Of a stretch of 64,000 bases of DNA, positions 1-12,264 are shown piece by piece. The stretch is taken from positions 1 to 64,000 of the forward strand of contig NW_005434542.1 in NCBI RefSeq assembly GCF_000315625.1, in the 5' to 3' direction. Made by a program: the position numbers and the translations under genes. Positions within the stretch are counted from its first letter, which is position 1. Each line of letters opens with the position of its first letter. A model generated the notes under the pieces. That model saw only the letters and a list, made by a program, of their open reading frames with translations, was not told the origin of the DNA and did no database searches. This stretch comes from Guillardia theta CCMP2712 (Eukaryota > Cryptophyceae > Pyrenomonadales > Geminigeraceae).

Positions 1-150
1 ATTCTGCCTCCCTCTCCTCCCCCTCCCTCCCCCTGCCTCCTCCTGCCTCCCTCTCTTCCTCCTGCCTCCCTCTCCTCCCCCTGCCTCCTCCTGCCTCCCT
101 CTCCTCCTCCTGCCTCCCTCTCCTCCTCCTGTCTCCCTCTCCTCCTTCCA
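1..150. repeat. CT-rich tandem repeat
   Basis: Imperfect tandem copies of an 18-24 bp unit built from CTCCTCCTGCCTCCCTCT. The strand is almost pure pyrimidine. No coding function is visible. Confidence 0.8.
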
Positions 151-451
151 CCTTGTTCGCTCACCAGCATCTGCTTCGAAGTCGACGTCGCTGCCATATA
201 TCGCACTATATTTTAATGCCTTGTACAGACCTCACAGCAAAATAAGCCAATCGGAGATCGGAGTGAGTAACCGGGCCTTTTATATTGGAACTTTCAATCA
301 AGTGGTTTTGACTCAAGCCGAAGCTATCTTGGCCTTCGGTCGCCACCTACTCCTCCTCCATTCAGCTTCCTCAGCCTCAGTCGGGAAAGTTGCCTCTCCT
401 CCCCTCGGCCTTCGATTGCTTCCTACCTTCTCTCCTTACCTTGAGCCCAGC

Positions 452-724
452 TCAAGCTCGGTACGGGCTCGTCCCGTCTTCTTCCTCGCCCTCGCCTTGC
501 TCTTCTTCCATGTCTTCCTCTTCTTCGTCATCTTCCCTCATCTCCACCCGCAGTCGGTCCTTCTTGTCCACCGTCAGCGAGCAGGCCAGCACGTGCATCT
601 CTGCGAATTTACTCAGTGCTATGAACAGGAAGCTAAGAGATCGACGCTCTATGTCGTCGCTCTCCGCCTCCTCTTTTGTGGAAGTTGTAGTCTGGAGGGT
701 AGTGGGTGCGGAAAGTGGGGTCAT
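452..724 (-). CDS. possible acidic-tail exon, unknown protein
   Basis: An open frame of 90 codons on the minus strand has a mixed, protein-like composition (a stretch reading LTVDKKDRLRVEMRE) followed by a Glu/Asp-rich tail that ends GTSPYRA and a stop. An acidic C-terminal tail is common in real eukaryotic proteins, but the tail is also what a CT-repeat gives when read from the other strand. No family is recognised and no upstream exon could be joined. The opposite strand has longer open frames without protein-like composition. Treat it as a possible last exon. Confidence 0.25.
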   Translation of the reverse strand: MTPLSAPTTLQTTTSTKEEAESDDIERRSLSFLFIALSKFAEMHVLACSLTVDKKDRLRVEMREDDEEEEDMEEEQGEGEEEDGTSPYRA

Positions 725-754
725 ACGACGATTTTCAGCTATACCTGAAATTTA

Positions 755-2740
755 ATTAGTAATATTTCAGGGTCATGTCCAAATTCTTTTTATTAATGGC
801 TTTTTAAATTTTGAAGCCGGGGCACACGCCTTCCCTCCCCTTCCACGCTTCCCCCTGAGCTGCCCCTCCTCCCTCGGGCCTTTGTCTGCCCTTGCAAGTT
901 GTACTCTTCGCTCTCCATTCTTCAGCTCACTCAGTTACAACGCTTCTGGATCTCTCTGCTCTCCTCCGAAATTTATTTCCTCCTGAGTTTCATGCCTTAC
1001 ACACGCTCACGGCCTGTGCAAGGTTGAGTTACAGATAACTGCAACATGGCGCATCTTGACAAGGAAGCTCTTCGTATCGTGCCATGCAAGACCGTTGTCA
1101 AGCCCTACATGGCACTTTGCCAGTAGATCTACCGGGAGAAGGTTTGTTTCGTCGTTTGATGGAAACTAGGAGCGACGAATGCAACAGTGATCGACAGCCT
1201 TCGAATTTTCTTGCTGCAATGGGTTAAAATGCTAATATGAATAGTCTCAGGCTTATTTTCGGACAGTGACAAAGAACAGAAAGCATGGAAATATTCGATG
1301 ATTCAAAGCTCCAACACCTTCGATGGTTGTGACATTTTGAAGTCGAGTTTTGCACTATGCATGAGCATTATTCAATTCAACATTATAATGATAAAAAGAG
1401 CAATATGAATCCATGGAATGTTCACAAAGTTGACGCTGTGATTGAGAGCAATCTCATACACGTAAACAATTTTTTTCCTTTCAGCGTACCGTGATGAACA
1501 TGCGCACTTCAATATGTCTTACTTTCTAGGTTTGCTTCGCGAAGTCCATTGCAGCCAGTGCGCGCAATCTTGAACTTTCACGGATGGTTAATTTTGTTGA
1601 GAGCTTTCACTTTTTGTGATGTTAGCATACAATCATACCTTCATTCAGGATTCTTTCATCGTTTCATTAAGGTTTCTTTCATTGCAATCATGTTCAATCA
1701 TAAGCTTAGAGTCCTAATGATGCGTTCCATACATAAAGGAGACATGCACAGAAATGAACCAACAAATGTTTGTGTGAATTTCTCGTAAAGTCAACCGCAT
1801 CATGTATGCATGCTTCTTGTAATTGTGAAAACCTCTTGTGATTTGCTCAAGTTGTCATTGACAAGCAAAACCAGTGATGTTTAGCATTAGCATTTACAAC
1901 GCTAACATGCATCACTATTTGGAAATCGTAAGATGACATGTTTCTTTCCATGATGTGCACGCATGCATACACTCAGGTGTAGACATGAGAAATGACAGTT
2001 TGATGTATTCAATTCAATCCAGTGCTGCAAGCGCATGGTGCAGGATGTAGAACAACACAAGCACAAGCCCACTTCAAGGTGGTATATTTCAGTAAGAATG
2101 AACGAGATGAAACATCGCAAAGCATTTGCAAGTCTTCATTAGCACTTTGGCGAGAACATGGCGTATCCATGTGAAACTTCAAGTGTCGCCCAACACGACG
2201 TCGTCATTAAGTTCACGCGGGGCATGAAGAGCCTGGACTTCGAAAGAAAGCGATAGTCCGATGATGCAAGTTGTAGGGCTATCTTACCTAAAGGCCGCTC
2301 TGTGGGAAACTGTTTTGAACAAGGATGCGAAAAGCCAGCTCTGCTGTGTATCCAAGAAGTGATCAATCTGTCGAACTATCCACAGAATCATGATGGTTTT
2401 GAATCGCTCTATCGTCATCGAGTCGAACGCATATGTTCTATCAAGCAATGCAGCAAGTTGCAGCACGCCTTTGCAACGTAATTTTGTATCCACCACACGC
2501 TGAATGGTTTTATCACCAGAGTGAGGGATATCGGCTGTCCGTAAACCGAGGCATGCATGCCAGATGGCAACACTTTCATAGTTCTGCTTTCAATCATGTT
2601 AGACTACATCAAGATTCGAAGTCTCTAAGCTTGCATAATCGTATCTAGCGCGTTGGTAAGGTGCCTTCCCCATCGCCTCTTGCCCTGGCCTGTGGTGTCG
2701 CCCTGTGGAGTAGAGGAATAAGACCACCTCTACCTTATTT
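755..2740. other. AT-rich region without a supported gene
   Basis: About 2 kb of AT-rich sequence. A short plus-strand frame beginning with ATG at 1045 reads MAHLDKEALRIVPCKTVVK and meets a TAG after 26 codons, next to a possible GTAGAT donor. It could be a small first exon, but no convincing continuation was found. Other open frames here are short and not protein-like. Confidence 0.5.
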
Positions 2741-2746
2741 TTTCCA

Positions 2747-3050
2747 GTGATTTCATGGGGATTGGGGGTAGGGGGTAGTGATTCAGGTCAAACAACAATG
2801 ATTCGAAATTTGGGCTCAGAACCCCCTCCATGGATTCTAAGATGTGGGGTTGGGTACTTTTTGACCACACGTTACTTCAAATTGAATCGTAACGGTAATC
2901 CAAGAGGAGTCTTTTCGACTTACCCAGTGCTAGCTCAAGTTCGAGGTCACCCGGGAATTCTACAAGTACCCCCACCGACCGAAAACCAGCTTAATACCCC
3001 GCAAAAACGGAGGGGTCGGTATCCACCCCTCCCCTGAGAAACGAAATACA
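2747..3050. other. intergenic GGGGTA/TACCCC island
   Basis: A run of G-rich then C-rich short words (GGGGGTAGGGGGTAGTGATTC near 2765; TACCCCCACC, ATACCCC and CCACCCCTCCCC near 2970-3035). The same style of sequence recurs at most gene boundaries in this window. It lies just past the probable 3' end of the minus-strand gene at 3.1-4.8 kb. Function is unknown; boundary, promoter or repeat remnant are all possible. Confidence 0.5.
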
Positions 3051-3099
3051 AATATCGTCGATTTGTTAAGAAACGACTTCCACAAAAGACCCAGAATCG

Positions 3100-4830
3100 A
3101 ACGTTGCGTCCCACTCCCTGCTCCTCTGGCGTCTTCGCCCATTCAATGATGATGATGATTCTCCCAGCGACATGAACTCCAGGCTCCCCGGAGAGTAGAA
3201 GGTGTCGTGGAGGTTCAATGCCAACGGCCTTGTCCAGGACCAGCTTGATCGGCTCGCTCGTCCCCGTGTCGTTCAAAGCAGTTGCATCTTCGATGACTGC
3301 TGACAGCTCGCTGACGAGCTGCATGTCCTCTTGGCTGCCTCCATTGTGATCCTCTCCAGGTCAGTGTAAACTCCAGCCACTCTCCCTCGCTCTCCTCCTG
3401 TCGCTGCGCTGCGTCGCTGGTGCCCCGCTGACCAGCCGCCTCAGGCTCCGAGGCCTGTCGAAGCCGACTGCTTCGAGCTTGGTTGCCGCAGTGCGCCTTC
3501 GAGAGAGAAGGCCCGGGCAGCTCCTTCATCATGCGTCGAGCATCCTCCGTGGAGCCGAGGAACTTGGATGCATAGCTTGGACCCGTTCCAGGACTTGGTG
3601 TTCAAATCCTCCTCCATGTTAATTCCGTCAACTTTGATGTCGGACGGTCAAGCCTCAGCCGTTTGCGCCGCTGATCTCCAACAAGACTCTCTTGACTCTT
3701 GCGATGGACGTGTTGCCGCCGTTGCACAGCCCCTCCATCTCCTTCCTCGTGAAGCGACCAGATGCCGCCGTCGACTTGATGATAATCTTCATGAGTCCTT
3801 GTCGTCTCTGCGGCTTGCCTTCTTCTTCTGCATCCTTGCTGCCTTCTTGAGCTTGTTCCTAGACACCGTCGAAGCTGTCAGCTGTCAGCTCGACTGCAAG
3901 CGCCTCCCTGATCTTCGGGGCCTCGCTGAACAGAGTCAGGTGTACTCCCTCCATCGCTTCGCTCTCGCTCCAGATGACGTTGGCCCCTACAGCGACGAAC
4001 TTCGGAAGCCTTTCTGACCTAAGCCCGGCTTTCATGGCAAGTTTGTGGATTTGCTGGCCTGGCCCAGCGACCAGCATGCCTGCCAGTGCTTACATGTACG
4101 GCAGCAAATGCTCGACCATCGATCTTGAAGTCCTCTCTTCCCTGCCAGAGCTTCTCCGCTTGTCACATTGCGGAGGAAGGAAACAGTCACCGGGATCTCA
4201 TCAGCACTCGCTATCTCGGATCTATACTGCGGAGCCTTCCACATGATCGCTTTACTCTCTTGCACTGAGTCTACGATCAGTCCCGGCGATCTCGTCGAAT
4301 TTCTTCTTCAGCTTCTCTTCATGGTTGACATATGATACACCGAGGAGATGCCCAGGAGAGTCATGGAGATGAAGGAAGTCACCTCGTTGCCTGCTGAGGC
4401 GGTGTATGTCTCGACCTTCTCCTTCTTGGCTTCTTCAATCTGCTGCATCATCATCTTGAAACCACTCTCTGGATGCGTCACTCCATCCAGTCATCGCGTC
4501 TTGCAGAAGCTCACGTCGTGCCTGCTGACATGTCGAGCGGATGGCTTCTGCGATAGCGTCGGGGGTGCATCCCTCCACAGCCTTGCAAGCCTGGGCTGTC
4601 CTGCTGTTCGGATAACGCTTCGCGAAGCTCTTCACCCTCTCGACGAGATCAGCTTCGAGGACAGAGGCATCCACAAGTCCGCTCTGCGTGTATTGGCATG
4701 ATCTCCGATACAGCATGTTGCGAACATTTTCATCATACTGAAGAACCATACTTAGAAAGCTATTTGAAGTATACAAACCTCTCGCTTGCAGCTTCCTTGG
4801 CGCCCTGGCGGCTTCCCCTACACCTGACAA
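3100..4830 (-). CDS. intron-rich gene of unknown function, helical/coiled-coil
   Basis: Minus-strand sequence with protein-like exons separated by candidate GT/AG introns. The first exon at 4830 starts MSGVGEAARAPRKLQ and continues with an Ala/Arg-rich helical segment (DLVERVKSFAKRYPNS). A canonical GTGAGC donor near 4520 can join in phase to a segment reading MMMQQIEEAKKEKVET. A further 69-bp intron joins it to EKLKKKFDEIAGTDRRLS, giving a coiled-coil-like stretch. Later pieces read EKLWQGREDFKIDGRAF before a GTAAGC donor, then IIIKSTAASGRFTRKEMEGL and DLERITMEAAKEDMQLV. Not every junction could be resolved, so a decayed gene is a real alternative. No known family was recognised. The start lies 14 bp from a telomeric repeat, and the neighbour at 5357 is divergent. 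Confidence 0.45.
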
Positions 4831-4843
4831 GGAGCCATGCTGC

Positions 4844-4875
4844 CCCTAAACCCTAAACCCTAAACCCTAAACCCT
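4844..4875. repeat. interstitial telomeric repeat, four CCCTAAA units
   Basis: Four perfect copies of CCCTAAA followed by CCCT. This is the plant/algal-type telomere unit (TTTAGGG on the other strand). It sits between two divergent genes, so it could be a scar of an old telomere or break repair, or a promoter telo-box array as known in plant promoters of growth genes. Confidence 0.9.
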
Positions 4876-5089
4876 CCAGTTATCGCGACGGAGTTCCAAT
4901 CGCATCTATGCACGCCCATGAGAATGCTCTTTGCAGGCCTAAAACGGCCAAACATCTTACTTTTCACAGTTATCTCCTGTCCTATCTCGACAACGGGTTG
5001 GTCGTTTGCAACGCGAAGTTCAGCGTTGGAAAGTTCGTCCTCCCCTCTTCCATCCCCTGCCATTTTCCCCGCCTTTATGCCCTTCCAAG

Positions 5090-5240
5090 GGGGCTGTATG
5101 AGGGCTCGAAAAAGGGACTCCCCGGGGAGTCCGGGACTCCTCCGAGCCTAAATCCCAACTTTTTACTCAAAGTTAAGTTAAAAATCAGAACAATGATTTG
5201 AATGAGTACCACTACCCCCCATTTTGCCCTTCCCAGTACC
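5090..5240. other. divergent intergenic island with dispersed 19-mer
   Basis: Contains CCCCGGGGAGTCCGGGACTCC, a TACCCCCCA run, and the word TTTTACTCAAAGTTAAGTT, followed by AATGAGTACCA. The same 19-mer plus GAGTACCA occurs at 42886-42920, in another gene boundary. It lies between the divergent genes starting at 4830 and 5357. Confidence 0.5.
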
Positions 5241-5356
5241 CGTGCAAATCTTGCTCAGCTGTTTGTTGTGATGAAACCATGGCAGTGGGGTGCGAGAAGC
5301 AGGCAGGCAGAGAAGATTAGCTCCATAAACACCTAAGAATATCTTGACTGTCCGCC

Positions 5357-8295
5357 ATGGCTGAAAAAGAAGAATTGGTGATGAAGGGGGAGACATTGGC
5401 AGGCATGCTGCTTGTTGGCAGATTCTTCAGAGACTCTGGCCAGGCATCAACATCGATTATATGTGCCGAGTTGACGTCTGATGTCGACTCGCGGGCTCTC
5501 AAGAATGCTTGCAATCTCGAGCTCTTTTGCCCTCATGAGGTGAGTGGTAGAAGAAGCTCAGCCTGGTGGCTGATGAAGTGGTGAAGGATGGAGCATGGCA
5601 CGGGCAGTCGATATCCTACCCTTTATGTTTGCTAGCTGAAGATGAGGGGCTTGACTTTCACGCCGGCGTCGAATGCGGCAGACAAGCTTCGTGCACCTCT
5701 TGTAGAAGAGCCAAGGAGCATAAGGCAAAGCTTGAGGAAGCCTTCGATCTAATCGCCCCCTCTTGCTTTTCGAGGAATCTTTCCTTGCAAACTGTAACAA
5801 AAACTGACTTCCTAAAATACAGTGAAATAGTGGGGATGCCCAAGCGTTTGTATGCTCTCAGTTTGCTTGAGACGAGGCTGATAGAGGAAACTCAAAGTCG
5901 TGCTCGCTCTCTTGGACTTCCGGGGAACTTCCTCATCAGTGTGGTAATGTTGGCGAAGGCACCATGTTTCTGGGCGATGGAGACTGTGTCCAAGACAATC
6001 GCATGGAGAGTCTGTGACATGATGAGAGAAATTTCAGGTGAAAACATGACCATTTTGTCTTCCATGCCTTCTTCCTGTGTTCCTTCATCTCTCATAGACC
6101 TTTGTGATCATCGAAGGACTTGTTTGATCTCTTGTTTCGTTAAGTGCAACATACAGACCTGGAATTCGCTGGGGATGACATGCAATTTGCTCAAAACATT
6201 TTCTGCCACAAGGCTGTGACGCAGGTTCCGCCATTAGACGTTCATTAGTGGAACACGTATGACTTACCTGCAGCCTATCGGTGAAGTTTTGCGGAATGAA
6301 AGCCACTGCGTGGAGCAAGACAAGGACCTGGAGCTGACGGAGTTGAGATACGATGATTTACCGACTATTTATGTAGATCACATTTTCCAACAAGGTCGGT
6401 TGACTGAACACTTGACGGCATTGAATGCGTGTGGTAGGAAGCGCAGCTCAACGAGAATACAAGGCTCCAGACCGGAACTCTTCTCTAACAAGTCTATACC
6501 TCTCTTTGCTCAGTTGCGACCTTTGTTTTGAGCTTGACAAATTCCAGGAAATGGGAGTCTCTGTGAGCTTGTCAAGACGTTCAGCGCGGTGAGACATCAA
6601 TATAGGCTCCTGACACTTGCCAGTTTGTGACTTGGAACGAAAGGATACGATGATGATCTGGCAGTCGCTGCTTCTCAGACGCAGAATTTTATTCTTGAGT
6701 GAGGTTTGTGCAATAACCCCACCCATTCACGTGTTGGGTGATTGTGGATGCAGGACATTTCACGACTGAAAACGGTAGTGTGTTCAGCACTAGCATTAAT
6801 CTCTTGCCCAAGTTTGGATATGCTTGATAGTGGCAACGGATATGGCATGATTGACTGTGTGTTCCCCTTCATACATGGGAACACGCTTGCTTCAATCAAG
6901 TACGATGCGAGAGTGATTTGAGCTGCCTTTGTAAAATCACTTCAGGTCTTTTGCATTCTTCGTGTCTGGGACACGCCCAGGTGACTTGGATGGTGCTGAT
7001 GTTCTGCTCTTTGTGCCCCTCATTCTTGAATTCACCACTCTGAATATCGGCAAAGGTGGCGTCGAGACTGTGACGTCATGGAACAACATGGCTGTATGCA
7101 ACATCGATGAGGGCAGGGTTTTGATCCTTGACGAACTCAAAGAAGAACGTATTCACGAGTTGAATGTTTGAAGATGTTCTTACTGCTATTCAAGGTGAAA
7201 ACAATCCAAACTTCTTGTTGAAACAAAGAGGCAAACAAGAACAGGTGAGAGGTATAGGTCGCGGAATCCATTTACAATCTGTCAGGTCTTCATCTCGCAG
7301 CTTCTTCAAGATCTTCAGGATGGCTTTGCCAAAGAGGCGTCCAATTCTGAGATGGAAGAGTTCACAAGACAAAGCTTCTCGGCATTCACCGAAGCTTTCA
7401 TCTATTGCTTCAGGTAATGCCCTTTCAGCATGCTCACGACTTCAACCGATCTTATTTGAGACAGAATGAATCGAATTCTAGCTGCTGGATTTTCAGATGC
7501 ACTTGCCATATTGTACCAGAGGTACGCGTTGTGCTTGAGCTAGCAAGCTCATTTCTTGTTGTCCAAATGTCAATGCTGCTTTCTATTTTTCAAAAAAGGT
7601 CTATGCTTGTTTTTCATAGGATTAGGGTTTACTTGTAGGAGGCGAGTAGCATTCTGACATTCAATGAGCAGACCTCCACCTTTACTGGATGAGTTGAGTG
7701 TCTTTCGTCGTACTGTTCCCAGGAGGGTCAAGGGAAGGAAAATCTGTACAGGATCATCCGACAGATGGGAAAGATCACTCAAATGCTCGTCCTCCATGTG
7801 AGCGAACTAATCGTCTGCTTAGCTTGCTCTGACCGAGTTTCAGCTCCTTATCCACGGCAATTCCTGCTTTGCAGCTACACAAAGCTGGCGGAGACGAAAG
7901 CCTTGAAGGTTTTAGCTACTATTTGACGTCTTTCCGATCTGAAACATGCCTCAAGCAAGTGTTTGTTGTTCCACTGATTCGGTGAAGCCGTCGTTGCCGG
8001 CACTGCAGGTCACCTCCGAGCATCATGGCATACGTGAGTTGAATTGGTGCGCACAGGAGGTTTGGGATCGCCTATCAGACGTCTTGAAGGAGCTTGGAGC
8101 AAGAGGAGGAAAAGCTCATCATTCCCAGCCGATGAGCTTGCGTGAAGCGATAGCTCGCATCCCGGTGGAGCTCTGCTGACCGGATATGACTGACATTTCG
8201 CTGACATTTCGCTGCTGCAGGATGTCATTGAGACGATGAGAGTCCTTGCGGTGTCGTCTCATGGGGCAGCAGCAGCTTCCTCACATGGAACCTAG
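5357..8295 (+). CDS. intron-rich gene of unknown function
   Basis: The first exon starts with MAEKEELVMKGETLAGMLL at a CCATGG context and ends at a GTGAGT donor near 5540. Protein-like exons follow on the plus strand: LIEETQSRARSLGLPG (5880s), DLEFAGDDMQFAQNIF (6150-6220), a segment with LRYDDLPTIYVDHIF (6340s), DISRLKTVVCSALALIS (6755), a segment with VPLILEFTTLNIG (7020s), LLQDLQDGFAKEASNSEM (7300s) and NLYRIIRQMGKITQML (7745). The last junction is in phase: REAIARIP joins DVIETMRVLAVSSHG, ending at TAG 8293-8295. Many segments look helical, so a HEAT/ARM-type or transport-receptor scaffold is conceivable, but no diagnostic motif was seen. Exon borders are approximate, and it could be two genes. 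Confidence 0.5.
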
Positions 8296-8299
8296 TGCT

Positions 8300-9590
8300 G
8301 AGCGAAGCGAGTCCCGAGTCCGAATGTATTTTAACTTCGTAAAGTTATTTCAATTGTACTAGTCTGGGTTTAGGTTGAGAATGTCATAGCCTACAGTTCT
8401 TTCACTATGCTCGTTCTGACCTGTGCTCGTATCAAAGTCATTCGGCACGGTGAGATCTTGCCGTCACCTCAGCCGAGTTCAACTTTTAAGACTCAGTCCG
8501 ACCGGGCCGGGTGGCCGCCCGGCAAGTTCCCGCTACTCGAGTACCTGCAAAATCCTAGGAAGCAGGGGTAGGGGGCAGAACTGACGGAGAGGCATGGCGT
8601 CGCTGCTAGGAGAGATTCTCTCGTGTAAAGTCAGCTCCTCCATCTCAAAAGAGGTGAGAATGACCAGACAAGAGCGATGGCAGGCGGGGAAGGGATGGCG
8701 TGGAAGAGGGAAGGAGGGGCATGTCTGGAAGCTGCGGTCTGAGAGGTGCCTATGGCTGTCTGCAGTATGGCAAGGACAACATGCTTCATCCCGATCTTGA
8801 GAGTTGCTGGCAATCAAAACAGGAATTTGCATATTCCCTCCTCCTGCAAGTGAAATAGTATTTTAGGGGAAACCGCAGAGCGTCACTTTAGAGCTGTCCG
8901 GGCCAAAGCGTGTTGAGCAACTTCACCTCCAGGCAATTCTTCTCTTCCTTTACCAAATGTTGTCTATTCCAGCCCTTTCCCCACCTCCCATCCTCCCCCT
9001 GTGTCCAATCAAAGGCATGACATGTGCGAAGTTTCAAGGAGGTTTTGTCGCGAAAGAGATACAGGTGGTTTCATAGACCTTCATCCTGACCTGAGTTCGA
9101 TCCAGCTTCTATTACAGAGCGAAAGTACAGAGAAACAATCGTTTCAGCATGTTCAAACATTTTATCCGGAAGATAGTAATGAATTGCAGAAATTTGAACT
9201 GAACGCGGGAGAAGCATGTATTTCTATTTTCTTTGGTTCTCGTTCTGATTTCCTTCCCAGTTGTGTCAAGACGGCTGAAGCTCTTGTTTCCTGATTCTAC
9301 TGATCTGTTTGGCCGCATTATTATCTACAGAATCGATATTTTAGGTTCAGAAGCATCCACAAGTTGAAGGATGCTTGGTTCACGGCATAACTCGTGTCAT
9401 GTTGCACGAAGAAAAATGAGGTTACCAACCTCGTTTTCACTACAAGCGAGAATACGAATGTACCAGAACAAAAGCCAGCATCTAACTTGAAGCTACATCG
9501 TGAAGTCTCCAAAAGATGTCGCAAACCTGAATCACTTTTCGTCAACAAGGTTGGCGATGGTCCCCTTTCTACGAATCGCAGGAGTCAGAG
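8300..9590. other. region without a supported gene
   Basis: Contains a small GC patch (GGGCCGGGTGGCCGCCCGG near 8505) typical of the intergenic islands in this window, and several short open frames (for example 9001-9294 on plus and 9321-9548 on minus) with no recognisable protein features. Some of it may be further exons or 3' UTR of the flanking genes. Confidence 0.4.
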
Positions 9591-9594
9591 CGTT

Positions 9595-12264
9595 TCATGG
9601 CAGAGACAAGAATTGCCTGAGATTGGCCCCTATGTTGGTTGCCCTTGACCATGCTCGCTTAAGGAATGAATTCTTGGATTTGCTCCCTGACCAAGCTTTA
9701 GGAGATGATGGCTGTTTGTTTCTTCCCTGAAATTCACCTTCAATATCTGTAGTCTTGCCGAGTGGTCTAGTCAATGAAGGTCGTGCTTCAGCCTGGTAGG
9801 ATTTCAACATGCAAAGGTTCTCGTCTCCTTTCTTTCATGTGAACCTTTGCTTCTCCCGAAGCTGCACCCTGATACTTCAAGGCAGAGGATCTGGGTGGTC
9901 GAGGGGCTGAGTCTGGACTCTCTGACCTTCGCACTTCGCCGGTACCCTCACATCTATCTAAGCCGAGACGCAAACAAATTGTATTGCATCTGAAGATCAT
10001 TATCAATAAAGTGACAATTCAATGAACAAGAAAACCTGTGAGTACGAAAAAAATCATCGATGCCCTGGATGCCAAGATTCTTCCGTCCGAACCCTAGATG
10101 GCACGATCAAGAGCACTTTCAAGTACATCTCAGCGTTTACCCAGGTCTGTTGAGCTATGCACTGATGGATCACAAAAAACATCGCCAGCAAGCTTCCGTA
10201 TTCCACTAGAGCACATTCAGTTCGTCTTGCTAATGTTTTCAATCCAATTTCTTACTCAATCAACAGTCTTTTGCCTGACGCCTCCCAGGTGAAGTGCGCA
10301 AAAGCTTCAGCTAAGTCGCCATCGTCAATTTGATGGCCCTTTGAAAGCATTAAATTATCGAAGCACATCAAGGAATGCACCTTCGTTGAATGGCGCGAGG
10401 GTTTCACTGGATCGACCATAGATTCTGCATGAATTAGCTGTATATCAAAGTAAGATTCGTCCTGGATGGGGTACAAATGGGAAACCATGTTGTCTCTTTG
10501 ACTTAGTTTGAGTACGAAAACTTCAACAAAAGTAAGGTTCCGTTCGCAGACCTTTCGTGTATTCAGTTCCTAGCAGCAAAGCTTGCACAAAGAAACCTTT
10601 TCTGCATTGAAAGCGTCTGCATAGTCACGTGCCAGAACCTAATTCGCTGTTAAATATCGTAGATGAGGTAGACGACTACACTTACGTGCGTCATAGCATC
10701 GTCAAAATATGCATGAGTAGGTAACTGGACCACAGGCATCTTGGCTACCCTAAGTTTCCACCATCAGACTCTTGTCATCAAGCACTTACTATCACAATTT
10801 TCGCTGAGATCCATCCGGTTTTGTCTCTTTTACTTCAAAGCAAACATTTTGTGCACCTCTGCAAACAAAGATTTCGTCAAAAGATAATACAAACTTGTGG
10901 CTTTTGATGCAGGTAAATTTACAAACCGCGCGAATGGACGATCAGAAAAATCAACAAGAACCTTTTCCTTTGCCCAAGTATCTGTTGATGTACTAGCTTC
11001 ATAGTCAGTCGACTTTCTTATATAAAACGAATACCTATAGTAATATTCCACTGCAAGCTCTGGCTCTCTGACGTCCTTTTGGGGGGTCTTGAGTTATCAA
11101 AGTCAGCAACAGGAAAATTGAATGCTTGTCAGTCACGTCAGGTGCAGGCCCATCAAATATGTCGGAGCACAATTTTTGTCCCTGATAAATATTGTAATTG
11201 GTAAGCCCTTTCATTTCTGCACCTTGTGCACTCAGCTTCATCACCTTGGAAATGGTTCTTTCTGAGTACGTCACTTCTTCCTTCTGCCCAAACCAGACAC
11301 CTCTCTGCAATCCAAGCAGTCAGAATTATCGCCTTGCTCCTAGAACACAGCACCTTGGGTGATAAGGGCCTCCTAGGCGAAGCTGGAGGCGAAACTCCAC
11401 GCTTTGTAGGACTATCTTTGCCCCTGCCCTTCTCCGTGATTGAGGCATCGTTCTGTTTGTACATCAATCCAGGAGGACTGACAGGTCTTCTGCTCAAAGC
11501 TGGAGGGCTCTGTGGTCGATCCTGCTGTTTTCGCATGGTTGGACTGGTAGGCCTATCGCGTGGCCCACGAGCTCTATCTTGAATTTCTGCAGTCAATCCC
11601 AAACCATTTGCCAATTTGTTGGATGAGGCAATTTTTTCTTTTGTGGCGCTCTTACGAATCAATACATCCTGTCGTTGGAAATCGTCAAACAGTAAAGTCT
11701 ACTCAATCTCCATGTACTGGACCTCGTCAGAGAATTTTCGGTTCGTGCTGCTTTCTTCATTCGATTCCCTTGATGGCGGTCAGTTCGAAAATAATGTGAT
11801 CAAGCATACACACATTGATCTCCGAGGAGAACTTGGTCTCTCTCTGGCTTGCATGCGCTTCATTTTTGACTGTATCTGGATTACAGGGACGTCAGAAGCA
11901 TAATGAAAACGCAAGACGATACTTCATTCAAGTCTTCTTGAGACGATTCGCGTACAGGCTTCCGATAAACCATTTCCTCCTGAGATAATTCGCGTACAGG
12001 CTTCCGGAAAACACCTTCATCTTGAGACGATTCGCGAACAGGTTTTCTGAAAGCAATATCCTCCTGACTTCCTTCCCTAGACAATTTCCGCACAGCACCA
12101 TATTCAAGTTCATGTTGAGACTTTTCTGAACGATACGATTGTCGTTCAAAGCTAGCATGTTCTTGAGTCTCCCTCTCAACTCGAAGTGAAGATCGTTCTT
12201 GCCTCCTTGGCGGAGACCTTGCACGCATGACCGTATGGGCGATAACAGAAGCGGATAGAATCAA
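9595..12264 (-). CDS. alpha-kinase (MHCK/eEF2K-type atypical protein kinase)
   Basis: Alpha-kinases are atypical Ser/Thr kinases. The C-terminal half rebuilds a full domain from short exons that join in phase: exon to 10927 (KVLVDFSDRPFA), 10858-10796 (RGAQNVCFEVKE), 10749-10686 (VAKMPVVQLP, with the ATP-binding Lys), 10638-10597 (LARDYADAFNAEK), 10551-10256 (ending GDLAEAFAHFTWEASGK), 10205-10141 (GDVFCDPSVHSS), 10093-10036 (FGRKNLGIQGIDDFFRTH), and 9989-9845, which gives HRCNTICLRLGL with the His/Cys residues of the family zinc site. Introns are 46-68 bp. The N-terminal half is a disordered Ser-Pro/Arg-rich region (11153-11662) and tandem 14-residue repeats FRKPVRESSQDEGV (11930-12080). The usual DxQG after the kinase core reads DGIRK, so the Gln is lost. 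The C-tail carries further Ser/Pro-rich sequence. The true start could be MRARSPPRRQERS or lie further upstream, where 12370-12760 holds a possible exon MAEAAAESQPTPSVAET. Confidence 0.85.
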
